The notes beneath the pieces were generated by a model, which was not told the DNA's origin, did no database searches, and saw only the letters and a program-made list of their open reading frames with translations. The position numbers and the translations under genes were made by a program. A stretch of 64,000 bases of DNA, taken from Yarrowia lipolytica (taxonomy: Eukaryota; Ascomycota; Dipodascomycetes; Dipodascales). The stretch lies in the NCBI RefSeq assembly GCF_001761485.1, contig NC_090775.1, forward strand, positions 868,001 through 932,000, in the 5' to 3' direction. Shown here in pieces: positions 22,048-32,349 of this stretch (position 1 is its first letter; each line of letters begins with the position of its first letter).

Positions 22048-23088
22048 AAGTCGAAGATAGATCGATCGACATGCATAATTAATTTATTTGTACCTTACTA
22101 GACGGACCTGCCGAGCCCCTTAAGTACGAGCCCCTTAAGTACGAGCCCCTTGAGTAGCTGAGTGGAGAGCGAAAGAAGGACAAGTGCCCACTTTTGTATC
22201 CTGAGCTGATAATCGAGTGCACAGCATGAGATATGGCCTTATTTTTGTGGACTTCTGGTTGCACCAATCGGACTGACATCGTTCAGTGGGACCATGTGTA
22301 ACCGCTTTGTACAAGGCAGAGCTCAATGGAATGTTGATGAACCCCCAACATATTCTGTAAGTAGCTTACCAAAAAATTGATGTTATAGTACATACTGTAC
22401 TCGTAGTACTTACTGTATACACCACTTCCAACGTATGTACTGGACATCCCACTCTATACCTGAACACTGAGACTAACCAGATGCAAATCGTGACATTAGT
22501 TAGCAACCAAGAGTTCGAATTACTGCTCTAATTGAACATTTTTACGATCTGGACAATCAAAAATCGGATGCAAACTTGCTATTATCCGGCTCAGTAGCTA
22601 CAATCCGTGGTGACAAGACCAAACAGGGGACGCACGGTAAGACAACACTTTTCCCCAATATTCCACTAAAGTAAGGGGTAATTAGAGACAACAATTCCAC
22701 TCAATTTTTAAACAGTTTTCGATTAATCCTATAAAACCCAACAGTCGTAGTACAATATTGTCAAGATAGGTGCCATTTTGCCGTTGTGTCCCACTCACTC
22801 ATACATGCAAGGAATCAAAAACATAGCTCTCATTCACAGGCATTGATAAAATCCTTGTGCTGAAATCACCTCGGCAGACGTAACTAAACCGCCTGTCATA
22901 CTATTAGATAGACAGCTGTTGACCCTCGTTCATTGGTCGCATGAGTACGAATGAAGAAGGTCCAGACACCTCAAATATTGGCCCACTTTTATACTGTACA
23001 CATGCATTAATTACTATTAAATGAAAGGGGCCATAACTACCGTATCCTATACTATCGTATCCTATCCACAATCCATCCACTCCATACC
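22048..23088. other. Convergent intergenic region after the MFS permease
   Basis: Holds three tandem copies of a 15-bp unit (22112-22156), an intron-like signal pair (GTAAGT at 22357, CTAACCAG ending at 22480) and AT-rich sequence toward the right. No gene seen. Confidence 0.5.
22112..22156. repeat. Three tandem copies of a 15-bp unit
   Basis: CGAGCCCCTTAAGTA is repeated twice exactly and once with one change, 65 bp after the MFS stop codon. Confidence 0.85.
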
Positions 23089-25095
23089 TTATAAATACTC
23101 TTCGTCATCCCACTTGATGTAATCCCCGACCTCAGTACTAGCCCCGCCCTCGTCTTTGACTATCGCCTCATAATCAAACAGGCTGTTGGACGGCTCTGTG
23201 CCCTGGACCGCGTCAAAGAACTCAAAGTCCAGTGACGAGTCATGCAAATTCAACTTTCCCAGTTGGGTCGCGGGTTCCACGTACTGTGGGATGGTTGGAA
23301 TCTCCTGCAGAATCTTGTGGGCAGACTGCACCGGTGTCTCTTTGGAAGCAGACGCCTTGGACTTGCGTCGGGTTGCTGCTCGCACCGGAGTCTTGAACGA
23401 CTCAGGAATGCCCAGAGACTTCCACTGCGGCGACAGCTGGTTGTCCTGGCTGTGGGAGCCTCCATGACCGGTGAATGACGATCGCCTCGAAGACGACAGG
23501 TCGATGGTGCCCATTTCTCCACCCACTGGAGCCGGAGTCTGTGGAGGAGCATTCATCAGCACATTCTTGTTGTCCACACGCGACAGCATGACCTGGAATG
23601 ACGAGAACGATGCCTCCTTGTCGTTCTTGTGGGACGGCTTGGATGGCATGCTTTCGCTCACTAGGCTGTCGAGATTGAAACCGGGCATGGAGGCTGTGGG
23701 CTGAAACGACGCCACGGATTTAGCGTGTCTCAAACCACGTCTAGGAGACTGGTCCGGGGTATGAATAATGTGTTGTTGCTGCTGCTGCTGCTGCTGTTGT
23801 TGTTGTTGTTGTTGTTGTTGGTGTTGTTGCTGCTGCTTCAACATGACTGGAGAAGTTAGGGGTGCCATTTGAGGCATGGGAAGCTGAGACAGCTGGGGGA
23901 CTGGAGGCGGCGACTTGTACATCTGGGACTGCTGCCTGAGTTCTGGAGAGGATTTTTTGCGGCGCGGAGAAGACGACTGGACCTGTTTCATGGCGGACTT
24001 AAATGCAGAAGGAGAGTCCACGCTCATCACGGTCACATCGACATCGTTGTTGGTAGAGGAGACGGCCGACGAATTGGAGCCCGAAAGCTGGCGTGACATG
24101 AGGGTCGAGAGCACCTCTTGGGACTCTCGCTTTTTGAGGTTATTGACACTCTTTTTCGTGTTGAGTCTGGCCTTTGTCACCTTGGTGGGACTCTTGGAGG
24201 ACGCCTTTGGAGGCTCATAGTGCTCAAACTCGTGAGTGACAAACGTCAGACCCTTGTTGGGCGAGTGAGCAGTGCTGGAAGAGCCTCCTGCAGATCCAGA
24301 CTGGCCCTCAGTCGGAGGGATGACAGGCTGGATAAGATCCAGGGGCAGAGGAGGCTGCTGAGTGAGTCTGCGGCTGGATGTTTTGTGCTTGAGGTTGGGC
24401 ATGGACTTTGTCTTTTGCATGCGCCGGGTAGGGCTGGACGAGTAGCCTGGGTGGGATGATCCGGGATGACGGGTGGGAGTGTGCTGAGAGGACGAGGAGA
24501 AGTTCATTTGCAGCTGGGCCTGTTGTTGGTGCTGCTGTTGAAGCTGTTCCAGTTGACGCTGTTGGAGCTCCATCTGCCGTTGATGTTGCTGCTGTTGTTG
24601 AAGCTGTCGTTGCTGTTGTTGTTGTCGTTGCAACTGTTGGTCCAGTTGACGTTGGCCCAAACGGTGTTGTTGCTGCAGCTGCGGCTGTGACAGCTGCTGA
24701 CCCATCATATTGGTCACACCCATCAGGTCATGGGACGAGTCGATGAAGTCAAAGTCCAGCAGGTCATTGTCACTGCGCTTTTTATATGGCACGTAGGATA
24801 CGTACGGGGTGGAGACCCCAAAGGCATCCCAGGCCTTGTTGGAGGCGTGGGCATGGGTGCTAGTGCCGCTGGTGGTTGAGCCATCGCTCGGGGCTCCGTG
24901 CGTGTCTTCGAACATGTCCATTTCGAGAAAGTCGGCCGTGTCGAACTGCATGTTGTTTGTGTTGGCCCCCGGGTTGGTGTTGTTGTGACCTGGCGACGGC
25001 TGGCATAATGGCGAGGGCGACATGAGGCGCACGTCGTCGAGGCGAGGAGACGGGTCTGTTGAGAGCGAAAAGGGCCACACTTCCGAGTCGGTCAT
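23089..25095 (-). CDS. Gln-rich, Ser-rich protein of unknown function
   Basis: A 668-residue, mostly disordered protein; I do not recognise it. Seen: an acidic, aromatic N-terminus (MTDSEVWPFS; FDTADFLEMDMFED), a Gln-rich zone (about residues 130-195), basic Ser/Pro patches (SPTRRMQKTKSMPNLKHK), a polyglutamine run of CAG/CAA codons near residue 430, SPRRGLRHAKSVASF, and an acidic aromatic C-terminus (SLDFEFFDAV; DYIKWDDEEYL). The repeated basic SP/TP sites suggest cyclin-dependent kinase control, and acidic aromatic ends with Gln-rich middle resemble transcriptional activation regions; both are inference. No DNA-binding domain is visible. The ATG at 25095 is the first in frame. Confidence 0.75.
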   Translation of the reverse strand: MTDSEVWPFSLSTDPSPRLDDVRLMSPSPLCQPSPGHNNTNPGANTNNMQFDTADFLEMDMFEDTHGAPSDGSTTSGTSTHAHASNKAWDAFGVSTPYVSYVPYKKRSDNDLLDFDFIDSSHDLMGVTNMMGQQLSQPQLQQQHRLGQRQLDQQLQRQQQQQRQLQQQQQHQRQMELQQRQLEQLQQQHQQQAQLQMNFSSSSQHTPTRHPGSSHPGYSSSPTRRMQKTKSMPNLKHKTSSRRLTQQPPLPLDLIQPVIPPTEGQSGSAGGSSSTAHSPNKGLTFVTHEFEHYEPPKASSKSPTKVTKARLNTKKSVNNLKKRESQEVLSTLMSRQLSGSNSSAVSSTNNDVDVTVMSVDSPSAFKSAMKQVQSSSPRRKKSSPELRQQSQMYKSPPPVPQLSQLPMPQMAPLTSPVMLKQQQQHQQQQQQQQQQQQQQQQHIIHTPDQSPRRGLRHAKSVASFQPTASMPGFNLDSLVSESMPSKPSHKNDKEASFSSFQVMLSRVDNKNVLMNAPPQTPAPVGGEMGTIDLSSSRRSSFTGHGGSHSQDNQLSPQWKSLGIPESFKTPVRAATRRKSKASASKETPVQSAHKILQEIPTIPQYVEPATQLGKLNLHDSSLDFEFFDAVQGTEPSNSLFDYEAIVKDEGGASTEVGDYIKWDDEEYL
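23776..23835 (-). repeat. CAG/CAA trinucleotide tract encoding polyglutamine
   Basis: A run of mixed CAG and CAA codons inside the unrecognised Gln-rich gene, interrupted once by a His codon. The mixture of codons shows that it is not a fresh pure expansion. Confidence 0.85.
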
Positions 25096-26449
25096 ATCAG
25101 AGAGGCTTCTCTGTAAGGGGTAGCGAGTGTGGTGAGAAGCGGGGGTAACGAGAGTGGAGACGCTATGTCTGGGGTGGAGGTATGTGGGGAGTTAACGAAT
25201 GACTGGGGGGCCCGCTCGGTGGCTATCTTATAAGGTCAGCGTGTCCCGCAGGGTGCTCTGGCCAAAGATTGCTTGGTTGCTAGTGTGGTGCTGATTGAGA
25301 TTGACGCTGAAGAAGGTGGATATTATCCTCAGGTACCGCACATATGCACACTGCTCACAAGGTGTGCCGACTTGTTTTGGTGTCCAAACCTAAACTCGGT
25401 AAACAGTGTGGAGAGGTTTATTTTGGGGCGGATGAGGGCAAAAAAAAAAGAAACGGGACCAGGGTCTTGACAAGGGCTTTGGTTTGATGCTGGTGGGTTT
25501 GCGTCTAAAGCAGTGTATCAACACCATTGTCCTTGGCAGGGTGGGCAGCAGCGAGTGATTGTATTCTACGGCATGGTACTATCGTACGGATGATGGTGTT
25601 GTGCTTGGCTCGTCCAGCCCTTGTGATAGATGCATGGATAAGACAAGAGTCGTTGGGTAAGGGTAAAACATCCAAACAAACATTGGTTTAGCGAGACACC
25701 CACTCTGACGACAGTACCACGTAGCTGTACAAGACGACAATCACTTTTGTCTGGCGGAAATAGTAAAAACCGAGACGAGAGTGCAAAATACAAGAGAGTG
25801 GAAAATGAAAAGTCAAGTCGAAAGAGGTGGCGGTGGTCGTGGTCGTGGTTGGTAGCACTGTAGGAGCCCTATGGTGCTTATATTGGTAAGGAAAAAGAAG
25901 GTCGCTCTTTATAAACAGTAGCCAGTAACTGCAGGTTGTATCGTCGTTGTCGTCGGTATTCGCACTGGCATGGACTGGTGTTGCTGTGGTAATAGACGCA
26001 CTGTACAACCAATGGAGAAGTTGACAGTGTACAAGTGCAAGTACGAAAGGTGCACGTATATCGCCGTCTAGATAGGCCATGAGACATTTGCTTGGAGTTG
26101 GTTTCGTCTCTTGTCAGATGCGTCATCGGCTTTGTCTGTTGAACCAAGGCACCAGCCTGCATCTCACCGTTGGTCTCAGATTCACCTGTTTAATATCGTG
26201 AGGCGTGCAAAGATCCGGTTCCTGGTCCATCCCCACAATGACGATCGTTAATAGTCCCCAGGGCCAAAGGTAGAGGGCAGCTAAGTTTGCATACCAGACT
26301 CTGGTTTAAGGTGCGCAGTTTCCATGACAACCACAAACACCAAAAGAAGCGCGTCAAATGTGAAACTCTAAGCCGGCAAGACGCAACACACTATCGTCTA
26401 TTGTATACACACTAATCAGCCGCGACACCTTAAGCCAAAGAAGTCAAAA
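25096..26449. other. Divergent promoter region of the Gln-rich gene and NUD1
   Basis: About 1.35 kb. A GTGTC-rich left part with a TTATAAGG box near 25229, an A-run (25441-25449), and a right half without clear elements. Frames here have no recognisable products. Confidence 0.5.
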
Positions 26450-29400
26450 ATGTCTGACGGTGAGTATGGGGCAGCAACGAGAGACGGTGAGGCAGCAGCA
26501 GGCGGTCGGGCGCGCGGGCGCTCAGGCAGCCGCCCAGAAGTTCCAGCTAACACAGATGATGCAGGACTGGTCGAAATGCCAAACAGCAGCATGATGAGAC
26601 AATACGACGACGAGTTCCGATACGACTCGGGCCACAACGACACCGTGAGCACCGCGCCTCCGCTATTCGACCACAAGAGCGCCGGCGGAACCGTCAACAC
26701 GCGTCGAGCCAGCGATTCCGAGCCGGAGTTTTCACATCTCACCACCTCCACGGTCGGCACCACAGGAACGGTATCCAAGGGCATGGCCCAGATAGGCAAA
26801 GGCTTGCACATTGCCAAGGTTCAAAACAACAGGGTCAATGGGGAGGCCTTCGACAGGACACAGCCTGGAGAGCCTCAGGCCCAGGCTGCCGGTGGGTATG
26901 CTGATCACGACAATGAGGCTGACAATGAGGCTGAGGCTTCCCATGTTGGAGGAGGGCTGGAATCAGCGCCATGGTTGGAGGAGCTTCAGGACGAATGGCC
27001 CGAGATCAGCAATGACGGATGGGAGAATGAGGACTCTTCCCACGAACGGGCTGAACACGAGCGAGTCTCTTCTGTCAAGTCGTCGGGGTCCGTTTTGGCT
27101 TCTACTACGAAACAGTCTTCTTCCGTCAAGGCCAGCACTCCCGCCTGGAAACAGATGCTTAACGAGGAGTCCAAGCGGGAGTCCAATCGCACTCTGCAGC
27201 GCATTTTCTTGCCTCCTACCCTCGGCAAACGCGTGGATCTGGGAGTCATTGCTGAACACACAGAAACAGAAGACACCAACACTCAAGGAGGAAGTAGTCC
27301 TACAGAGGAGCAGTATTCGGACGCGGCATCAGTCACAGACCAAATGGCTCAATTGTCCCTAACTCGAACTCCAGAACTTGGTCCTCGAGACTCTCCTTCA
27401 CGTTCCAAATCAGCATCTCCTCTCAAGCTATTTTCCAAACACGACACGTACACGCATTCTCGGTTCGAGGGGCTTCTTCCACAGCTCGAGGGCGACTCAA
27501 GCAGCAGCGGGGTGGACCAATCGTCGTTCGACAGCAACCGTTTCGCCTCAGACCAGTCGTACAACCAGCAGCAGAAGATGGGGGCTCGCCAGAACCAGCC
27601 CTCGGAGAGTCAGGACTATCTCAACAATGCTGACGACTTGTTTAACCGGATCAAACAGGCCAATTTCGCCCAGTTTGAGCCCAACGAGAGCGAATATGAC
27701 GAGTCCAGTGATTGGGATAGTCACAGGGATTCGATGAACAGGTCGTTGAATGACAACTACGGACAACACAGTCGCGACAGTCGTGATAGCCGTGACAGCC
27801 GCGACGGCCATAACTTCCAATCAAGTGCAAGCGGCATTGAGGGTGGAAATGCTGAAGGTCACGTACGAGCCTACTTCAACTCGGTGAAACAACGCCATGA
27901 AGTTGGAAACGACAGTCTGGGAGGAAACAATATCAAGGCGTTTGATTTTGGCAAGACCAACGATACTCACAATGCTCAGAATGCTCGCAACGTTGGGGCT
28001 GAATTTGGGTCCCAGCCTCCAGGTCCAAGTGACACGTCGAATGTCATGGGAAGCTCGCCTCCCGACCTAAAATCAGAACAACCTCTCTCTCTCCCTAAAA
28101 CACGACAACTCCAGACCCTGTCTTCTCAGCCTTCTCAAAATACCTTCTCTTCCGGGTTTTCCCTGTCCTCCGACAAGATGGCTTCTGTACATACTACAGC
28201 CACGACCCGCAAACTGGGACTCAAAAAGAAGGCTTCTCTGCAGGACCTCGAGTCGATAGTGTCGGCTATCGGCCGTGAGAAGATGGTGCCTGTGGTTGGC
28301 AGCAACAAGAGTCGACCGGGCAAGAAGTCCATGATGGGCTTCATTTCCAAGGGCGAGGTGGAAAACCTGTTGCAGGACCGAGTGGGACAGATGGACTACG
28401 ATATCAACCAGGGCAGATGGGTTCGACGAGGAGAAGATGATACCAGTGACGATCGAATCATGCCGCTGAGAAACGTGGACGAGGAGGATGAAGACACGTC
28501 TCATGGACATGCGGAGGATGCAGCCGACGACTCAGAGTCAGAAGACCCCTTTGCTGGTATTGATGATCTTTCTGTGTCCGAAGAGATTCCCCCGTTCAAC
28601 CCTAACGACAACAATCCACCGGAAGATGTCCTCGCCAAGTTCGCTGAATCAACTCGTGATCGACCCAACGCCAACGCCAACGTCAGAGTCGCCTCTTCCG
28701 TGGTCCAGTCAGAAACAAACCCCGAGGGCTTGATACAATTTGGCCACACCACCACTGTGCCTCCGCGCTACGAGCCTGCGTCTAACCAGACGGTCAAGAG
28801 CGCCAAGGAGGGTCGTGCCGAGACTGCAGCTGCCATGCGAGCCTACGAGCAGCAGCAAAAGGAGGACCGGTCAATTCTGGAAATGGCCCAAACCCAAACG
28901 GGACGTTCTCCCCAGCGAATCGCCTCCAAGGCCAGAGAAGTCGCCCATTCGCCTCGTCACACAAACACAAAGAAACTCAGACACCAGTCTCCTGTTCACA
29001 GCGATTTAACAGAGGATAGTGAGCCGTCTCCTTCCTCTTCGGTGCTTTACCATGGCAGAGAAGAGGAGCACTTTGAGGAGCACTTTGAGGAGCACTTTGG
29101 AGGTATTGATGGAGGCCTCAAAGAAGTACAACAAGAAGGGGGTTTCAATATCTTTGATGTGGACGCCGATATGGACAACTCTGGCCTTGGAGCTGCTGGA
29201 GAAGACTCTCAGCAGTACAACTCCCACATTTCCATTTCCAAACAGGCTGCTTTCCAATCCTTCCTTCGAAGAGAGGGCCCCAGCATGTACGGTAAGCTGG
29301 ACGACTTTGATCAGACCAGTCTTAGCAGTATCAGCCACAGCATGCAGACGTCTACTCCAGACATGAACTTCAGCAAGGTGTCCCACTTGTATCCCAAGTC

Positions 29401-31471
29401 TACTCTCAACAGTCTTCGAAGGGGTATTGCTTCTACTCCTGGTGTTCTTACTCCTCAGTCTGTGGGTCGTGTTCCGGGCAAACCCATAAGTATGAAGTCT
29501 ACCAAGAGTCAGGGTCGGGATAAGGGCAAGGAGAAGGAGGACGAGAAAAGTACGGTTTCTGTGCGGCCTATTTCTGCTTTCTCGTCCGATTCCAGTTCTG
29601 GTGCAGAAGTGACTGTGGTTCGTGAGGCTGCTGAGATAAGTGGCGATATGCCTGTTGTTCTTCTAAACAGAGAGAATAGCAACTCGACGTTCCCATCTGC
29701 GGACAACTCCATCATTGGTGACTTCCACTTACCCTCTGAGGGACAGCACAACTCCGTGTACATGGACCAGAGTAAGGCGTCATTCAAGCTTGGCGACGTG
29801 GCTGCCAAGAGAGGCATCAATCAGCAGCATGAGCGCGAACTGGAGGGTCACCATGGCCCCGGCAACTCTGTAGCAACCCAGGCACTCGTCAAGTCGCTTC
29901 AGGAGCTCAATCCCCGAGAACAGGCGTGGCACAAGGTGCGTCATCTGGACATCAAGGGCCGTGGCCTGGTGTCTCTGCAGGATCTGAATCGAATCTGTAG
30001 AAGTTTGACTGACCTTCGAGCTGCCGAAAACAAGCTCACTAACCTGGCTGGTATTTCCACCCAGTTAAGAGTACTCAAGCTGTCTCACAATCTGCTGGAA
30101 AAGACAGTCAGCTTCCTGGACTTCAAGAACTTACAAGAACTTGATCTCTCACATAATCCGTCCATTGGCAGCCTGTCTTCGCTGCGTCATCTCAACAGTC
30201 TGAGAGTTCTCAACGTCGACAATTGTGGTCTGGACTCGCTGGAGCCTCTCAGCAAGCTAGAGGGCCTTATGCACCTCTCTGCGAACCACAATCATCTGGC
30301 AAATACCCTCAATCTGGATGAGTACAGATGGCCGTCGATGGAGCAGCTATATCTGAACCACAATGAGCTGGTGGCAGTGTATGGAGTTGAGACTCTACAC
30401 AATCTGCTCATTCTGGGGCTCAACAGCAACTATCTGACTCGGTTCAAGCCCGGAGCTCCTCTGGCTACTGTCAACGGCATTGCTGTGGGCATTTCCAAAC
30501 TGTCTCTGGCAGACAATGTTCAAAGACCGCGTCTTCGACGCCTCATGGTGTCTGGGAACAAGCTGGTTGACCTGGACATCTCTCTCTGTTACCGCCTCAT
30601 GGTCTGTAAGGCCGAGCACAACCAGCTGGAGCTTGTCAAGGGCATTGAGGAGTGTCCTGAGCTGATTACTCTGTCCATGGGTGCCCAGAGGGTGCCCATT
30701 GGCAATCTCGATTCTGCCAATGACGTTCGAGACTTGCTTCTTGTGGGCACTAGGATTCTGGACTTCCCCCTGTGCACCCCATTCATGAACCTCAACCGTC
30801 TGGATCTCAGCAACTGCGGTCTCAAGAGTCTACCTGCCAACTTTGCCTACTTGTGCATGAACGTGCGGGTTCTCAATCTCAATTTCAACCAGATTGAAGA
30901 CCTTACTCCTCTCATGGTCATTCCCAAGCTGACTCATTTGTTTTTGGTGGGAAATCGAATTCCCAGAGACAGTTCTTCTCTGCGAAAACTGATATCCGAG
31001 CTGGGCTTTCTGCGGGCTCTGGACACGAGAAACAACCCCGAGACGGAGGAGTTCTATCCGGATCTCATGTCTGTTATGGGCACTCAGGCCGTGAACGGCA
31101 AGAGCATCTCGATCCAGTACACCAACACTCAGACGGCCGAGTTTGAGCGGGCATGGCAGGGTACAGACACCAAGTTTGTGCGCAACCTCAAGGCACACAA
31201 TCGAGAGACGTACGAGGACAGAATCCTGTACCAGACTCAGGCCATGCTTCGAGTGCATAACAAGGGCGGTCTGCTGTATTGGATGGACGGTGTGTTGCTT
31301 GGTAAGGACCCCAAGTACATTGAGTCGTACAAGAAGCACGCTGCCAAGTGCTGGGCTGCTCGGGAGAAGCGACGCAAGCAGCAAGATGCTGAGGAGAGAG
31401 TTGCAGGGCTGTCGAAGGATGTTAACGATACCGCTATGGCTAGTGGAGAAGAGGCTTATGGATTCATTTAA
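26450..31471 (+). CDS. NUD1: Nud1/Cdc11-like leucine-rich scaffold of the mitotic exit / septation network
   Basis: A very large protein, 1673 residues if read straight through. Saccharomyces Nud1 and fission-yeast Cdc11 sit on the outer spindle pole body and dock the Tem1/Spg1 GTPase kinase cascade. The C-terminal part (about residues 1160-1570) has leucine-rich repeats (HLDIKGRGLVSLQDL; LRVLKLSHNLLEK; NLQELDLSHNPSIGS and more) as in that family. The N-terminal 1100 residues are disordered and Ser/Asp-rich, with EEHF and SRD repeats and a conserved-looking YDINQGRWVRRG segment near 645. A likely intron lies at 26460-26555 (GTGAGTATGG to CTAACACAG). It is 96 nt long and stop-free, so splicing removes 32 residues in frame, giving MSDDDAGLVEMP. 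The spliced protein would have 1641 residues. Confidence 0.85.
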   Translation: MSDGEYGAATRDGEAAAGGRARGRSGSRPEVPANTDDAGLVEMPNSSMMRQYDDEFRYDSGHNDTVSTAPPLFDHKSAGGTVNTRRASDSEPEFSHLTTSTVGTTGTVSKGMAQIGKGLHIAKVQNNRVNGEAFDRTQPGEPQAQAAGGYADHDNEADNEAEASHVGGGLESAPWLEELQDEWPEISNDGWENEDSSHERAEHERVSSVKSSGSVLASTTKQSSSVKASTPAWKQMLNEESKRESNRTLQRIFLPPTLGKRVDLGVIAEHTETEDTNTQGGSSPTEEQYSDAASVTDQMAQLSLTRTPELGPRDSPSRSKSASPLKLFSKHDTYTHSRFEGLLPQLEGDSSSSGVDQSSFDSNRFASDQSYNQQQKMGARQNQPSESQDYLNNADDLFNRIKQANFAQFEPNESEYDESSDWDSHRDSMNRSLNDNYGQHSRDSRDSRDSRDGHNFQSSASGIEGGNAEGHVRAYFNSVKQRHEVGNDSLGGNNIKAFDFGKTNDTHNAQNARNVGAEFGSQPPGPSDTSNVMGSSPPDLKSEQPLSLPKTRQLQTLSSQPSQNTFSSGFSLSSDKMASVHTTATTRKLGLKKKASLQDLESIVSAIGREKMVPVVGSNKSRPGKKSMMGFISKGEVENLLQDRVGQMDYDINQGRWVRRGEDDTSDDRIMPLRNVDEEDEDTSHGHAEDAADDSESEDPFAGIDDLSVSEEIPPFNPNDNNPPEDVLAKFAESTRDRPNANANVRVASSVVQSETNPEGLIQFGHTTTVPPRYEPASNQTVKSAKEGRAETAAAMRAYEQQQKEDRSILEMAQTQTGRSPQRIASKAREVAHSPRHTNTKKLRHQSPVHSDLTEDSEPSPSSSVLYHGREEEHFEEHFEEHFGGIDGGLKEVQQEGGFNIFDVDADMDNSGLGAAGEDSQQYNSHISISKQAAFQSFLRREGPSMYGKLDDFDQTSLSSISHSMQTSTPDMNFSKVSHLYPKSTLNSLRRGIASTPGVLTPQSVGRVPGKPISMKSTKSQGRDKGKEKEDEKSTVSVRPISAFSSDSSSGAEVTVVREAAEISGDMPVVLLNRENSNSTFPSADNSIIGDFHLPSEGQHNSVYMDQSKASFKLGDVAAKRGINQQHERELEGHHGPGNSVATQALVKSLQELNPREQAWHKVRHLDIKGRGLVSLQDLNRICRSLTDLRAAENKLTNLAGISTQLRVLKLSHNLLEKTVSFLDFKNLQELDLSHNPSIGSLSSLRHLNSLRVLNVDNCGLDSLEPLSKLEGLMHLSANHNHLANTLNLDEYRWPSMEQLYLNHNELVAVYGVETLHNLLILGLNSNYLTRFKPGAPLATVNGIAVGISKLSLADNVQRPRLRRLMVSGNKLVDLDISLCYRLMVCKAEHNQLELVKGIEECPELITLSMGAQRVPIGNLDSANDVRDLLLVGTRILDFPLCTPFMNLNRLDLSNCGLKSLPANFAYLCMNVRVLNLNFNQIEDLTPLMVIPKLTHLFLVGNRIPRDSSSLRKLISELGFLRALDTRNNPETEEFYPDLMSVMGTQAVNGKSISIQYTNTQTAEFERAWQGTDTKFVRNLKAHNRETYEDRILYQTQAMLRVHNKGGLLYWMDGVLLGKDPKYIESYKKHAAKCWAAREKRRKQQDAEERVAGLSKDVNDTAMASGEEAYGFI

Positions 31472-32349
31472 TGCTATATTTATTGTATTTTTACCCAAAC
31501 GAATGAGAGAGCTGAGCTCGAAATGAAAATGAGAATACTGGTACGAGTAACTACAATTACTCGTACCGGTACTTGTGTGTAATTGGAATACTGAGCCAGT
31601 GGAGAGTGCGATTCTCCCGTTTTTGTACATTATCTAGTGGATATAACTAACATTCGAATCAAAAAGCTATCTTGGTTCTGATTTTATACTGTTTGACACC
31701 CCTGTCCATAGTAATATCTTAAGCAGTGGATGGAATCATGATCACTGTATACTGTATACACCTTCATGATGTTTACAAGCGCTATACTGGTGATGTTGTC
31801 CCAACAGGTTAGGGTTTGATCCCTCCTCAGTGTGTTTGCACGTGATCTGGCGTCCAGCCAATAACAGCAATCACAAGTGGTATTACCAAGAAGCGTGATT
31901 TTCGCGCGGTGGCGGTTTTCCCTCGTTGTTGCCGTCGGTTGGCAGTCTCGTTCTCTTCACACCAGGCCAACATTTCTTCAATTGCAACATTTTTCTACAC
32001 TTGTAGGTGCATGTTTGGTGTTTGTCTGAGACGAGGGAGTGAGTCGGAGATGTGTTTTTTTTTAGCGAGGAGTGCTCGGAATTGGATATTTAAACACACA
32101 AAAACGGTAATTTCCGGTGGCTGGTGCGATTAAACACGTCGTCCTGTCACCAGCTTGTCTCGTACGCCCCTTATATCTCTTCTTACCCCCAAACCACCTC
32201 CTCCATTAAGCTTCTGCATTGGCCAATCAGGGCTTCCCATATTTGGGTAACGAAATTATGGTTGGAGGCTTCCACTATCGTATATTTGCACCAGCCAGCA
32301 GAGCACCTCACGCTTGTTGTATCGTCACAAAACCACACATCCCTACAGC
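31472..32349. other. Intergenic region between NUD1 and NUKM
   Basis: Holds a perfect 11-bp inverted repeat with a 6-bp loop (31540-31567) after the NUD1 stop, a CACGTG core near 31840, a T-run (32057-32064), and the NUKM leader. An in-frame ATG for NUKM also occurs upstream (about 32314) but reads into a non-mitochondrial sequence. Confidence 0.55.
31540..31567 (+). terminator. Hairpin after NUD1 (possible 3'-end element)
   Basis: GGTACGAGTAA (31540-31550) and its exact complement TTACTCGTACC (31557-31567) can pair around a 6-base loop, 68 bp after the NUD1 stop. It is one of the GTAC-rich intergenic patches; a role in RNA 3' ends is only inference. Confidence 0.35.

Noticed and set aside
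30830-31630. 266-codon minus frame over the NUD1 end
   Set aside because: Antisense of the leucine-rich repeat region.
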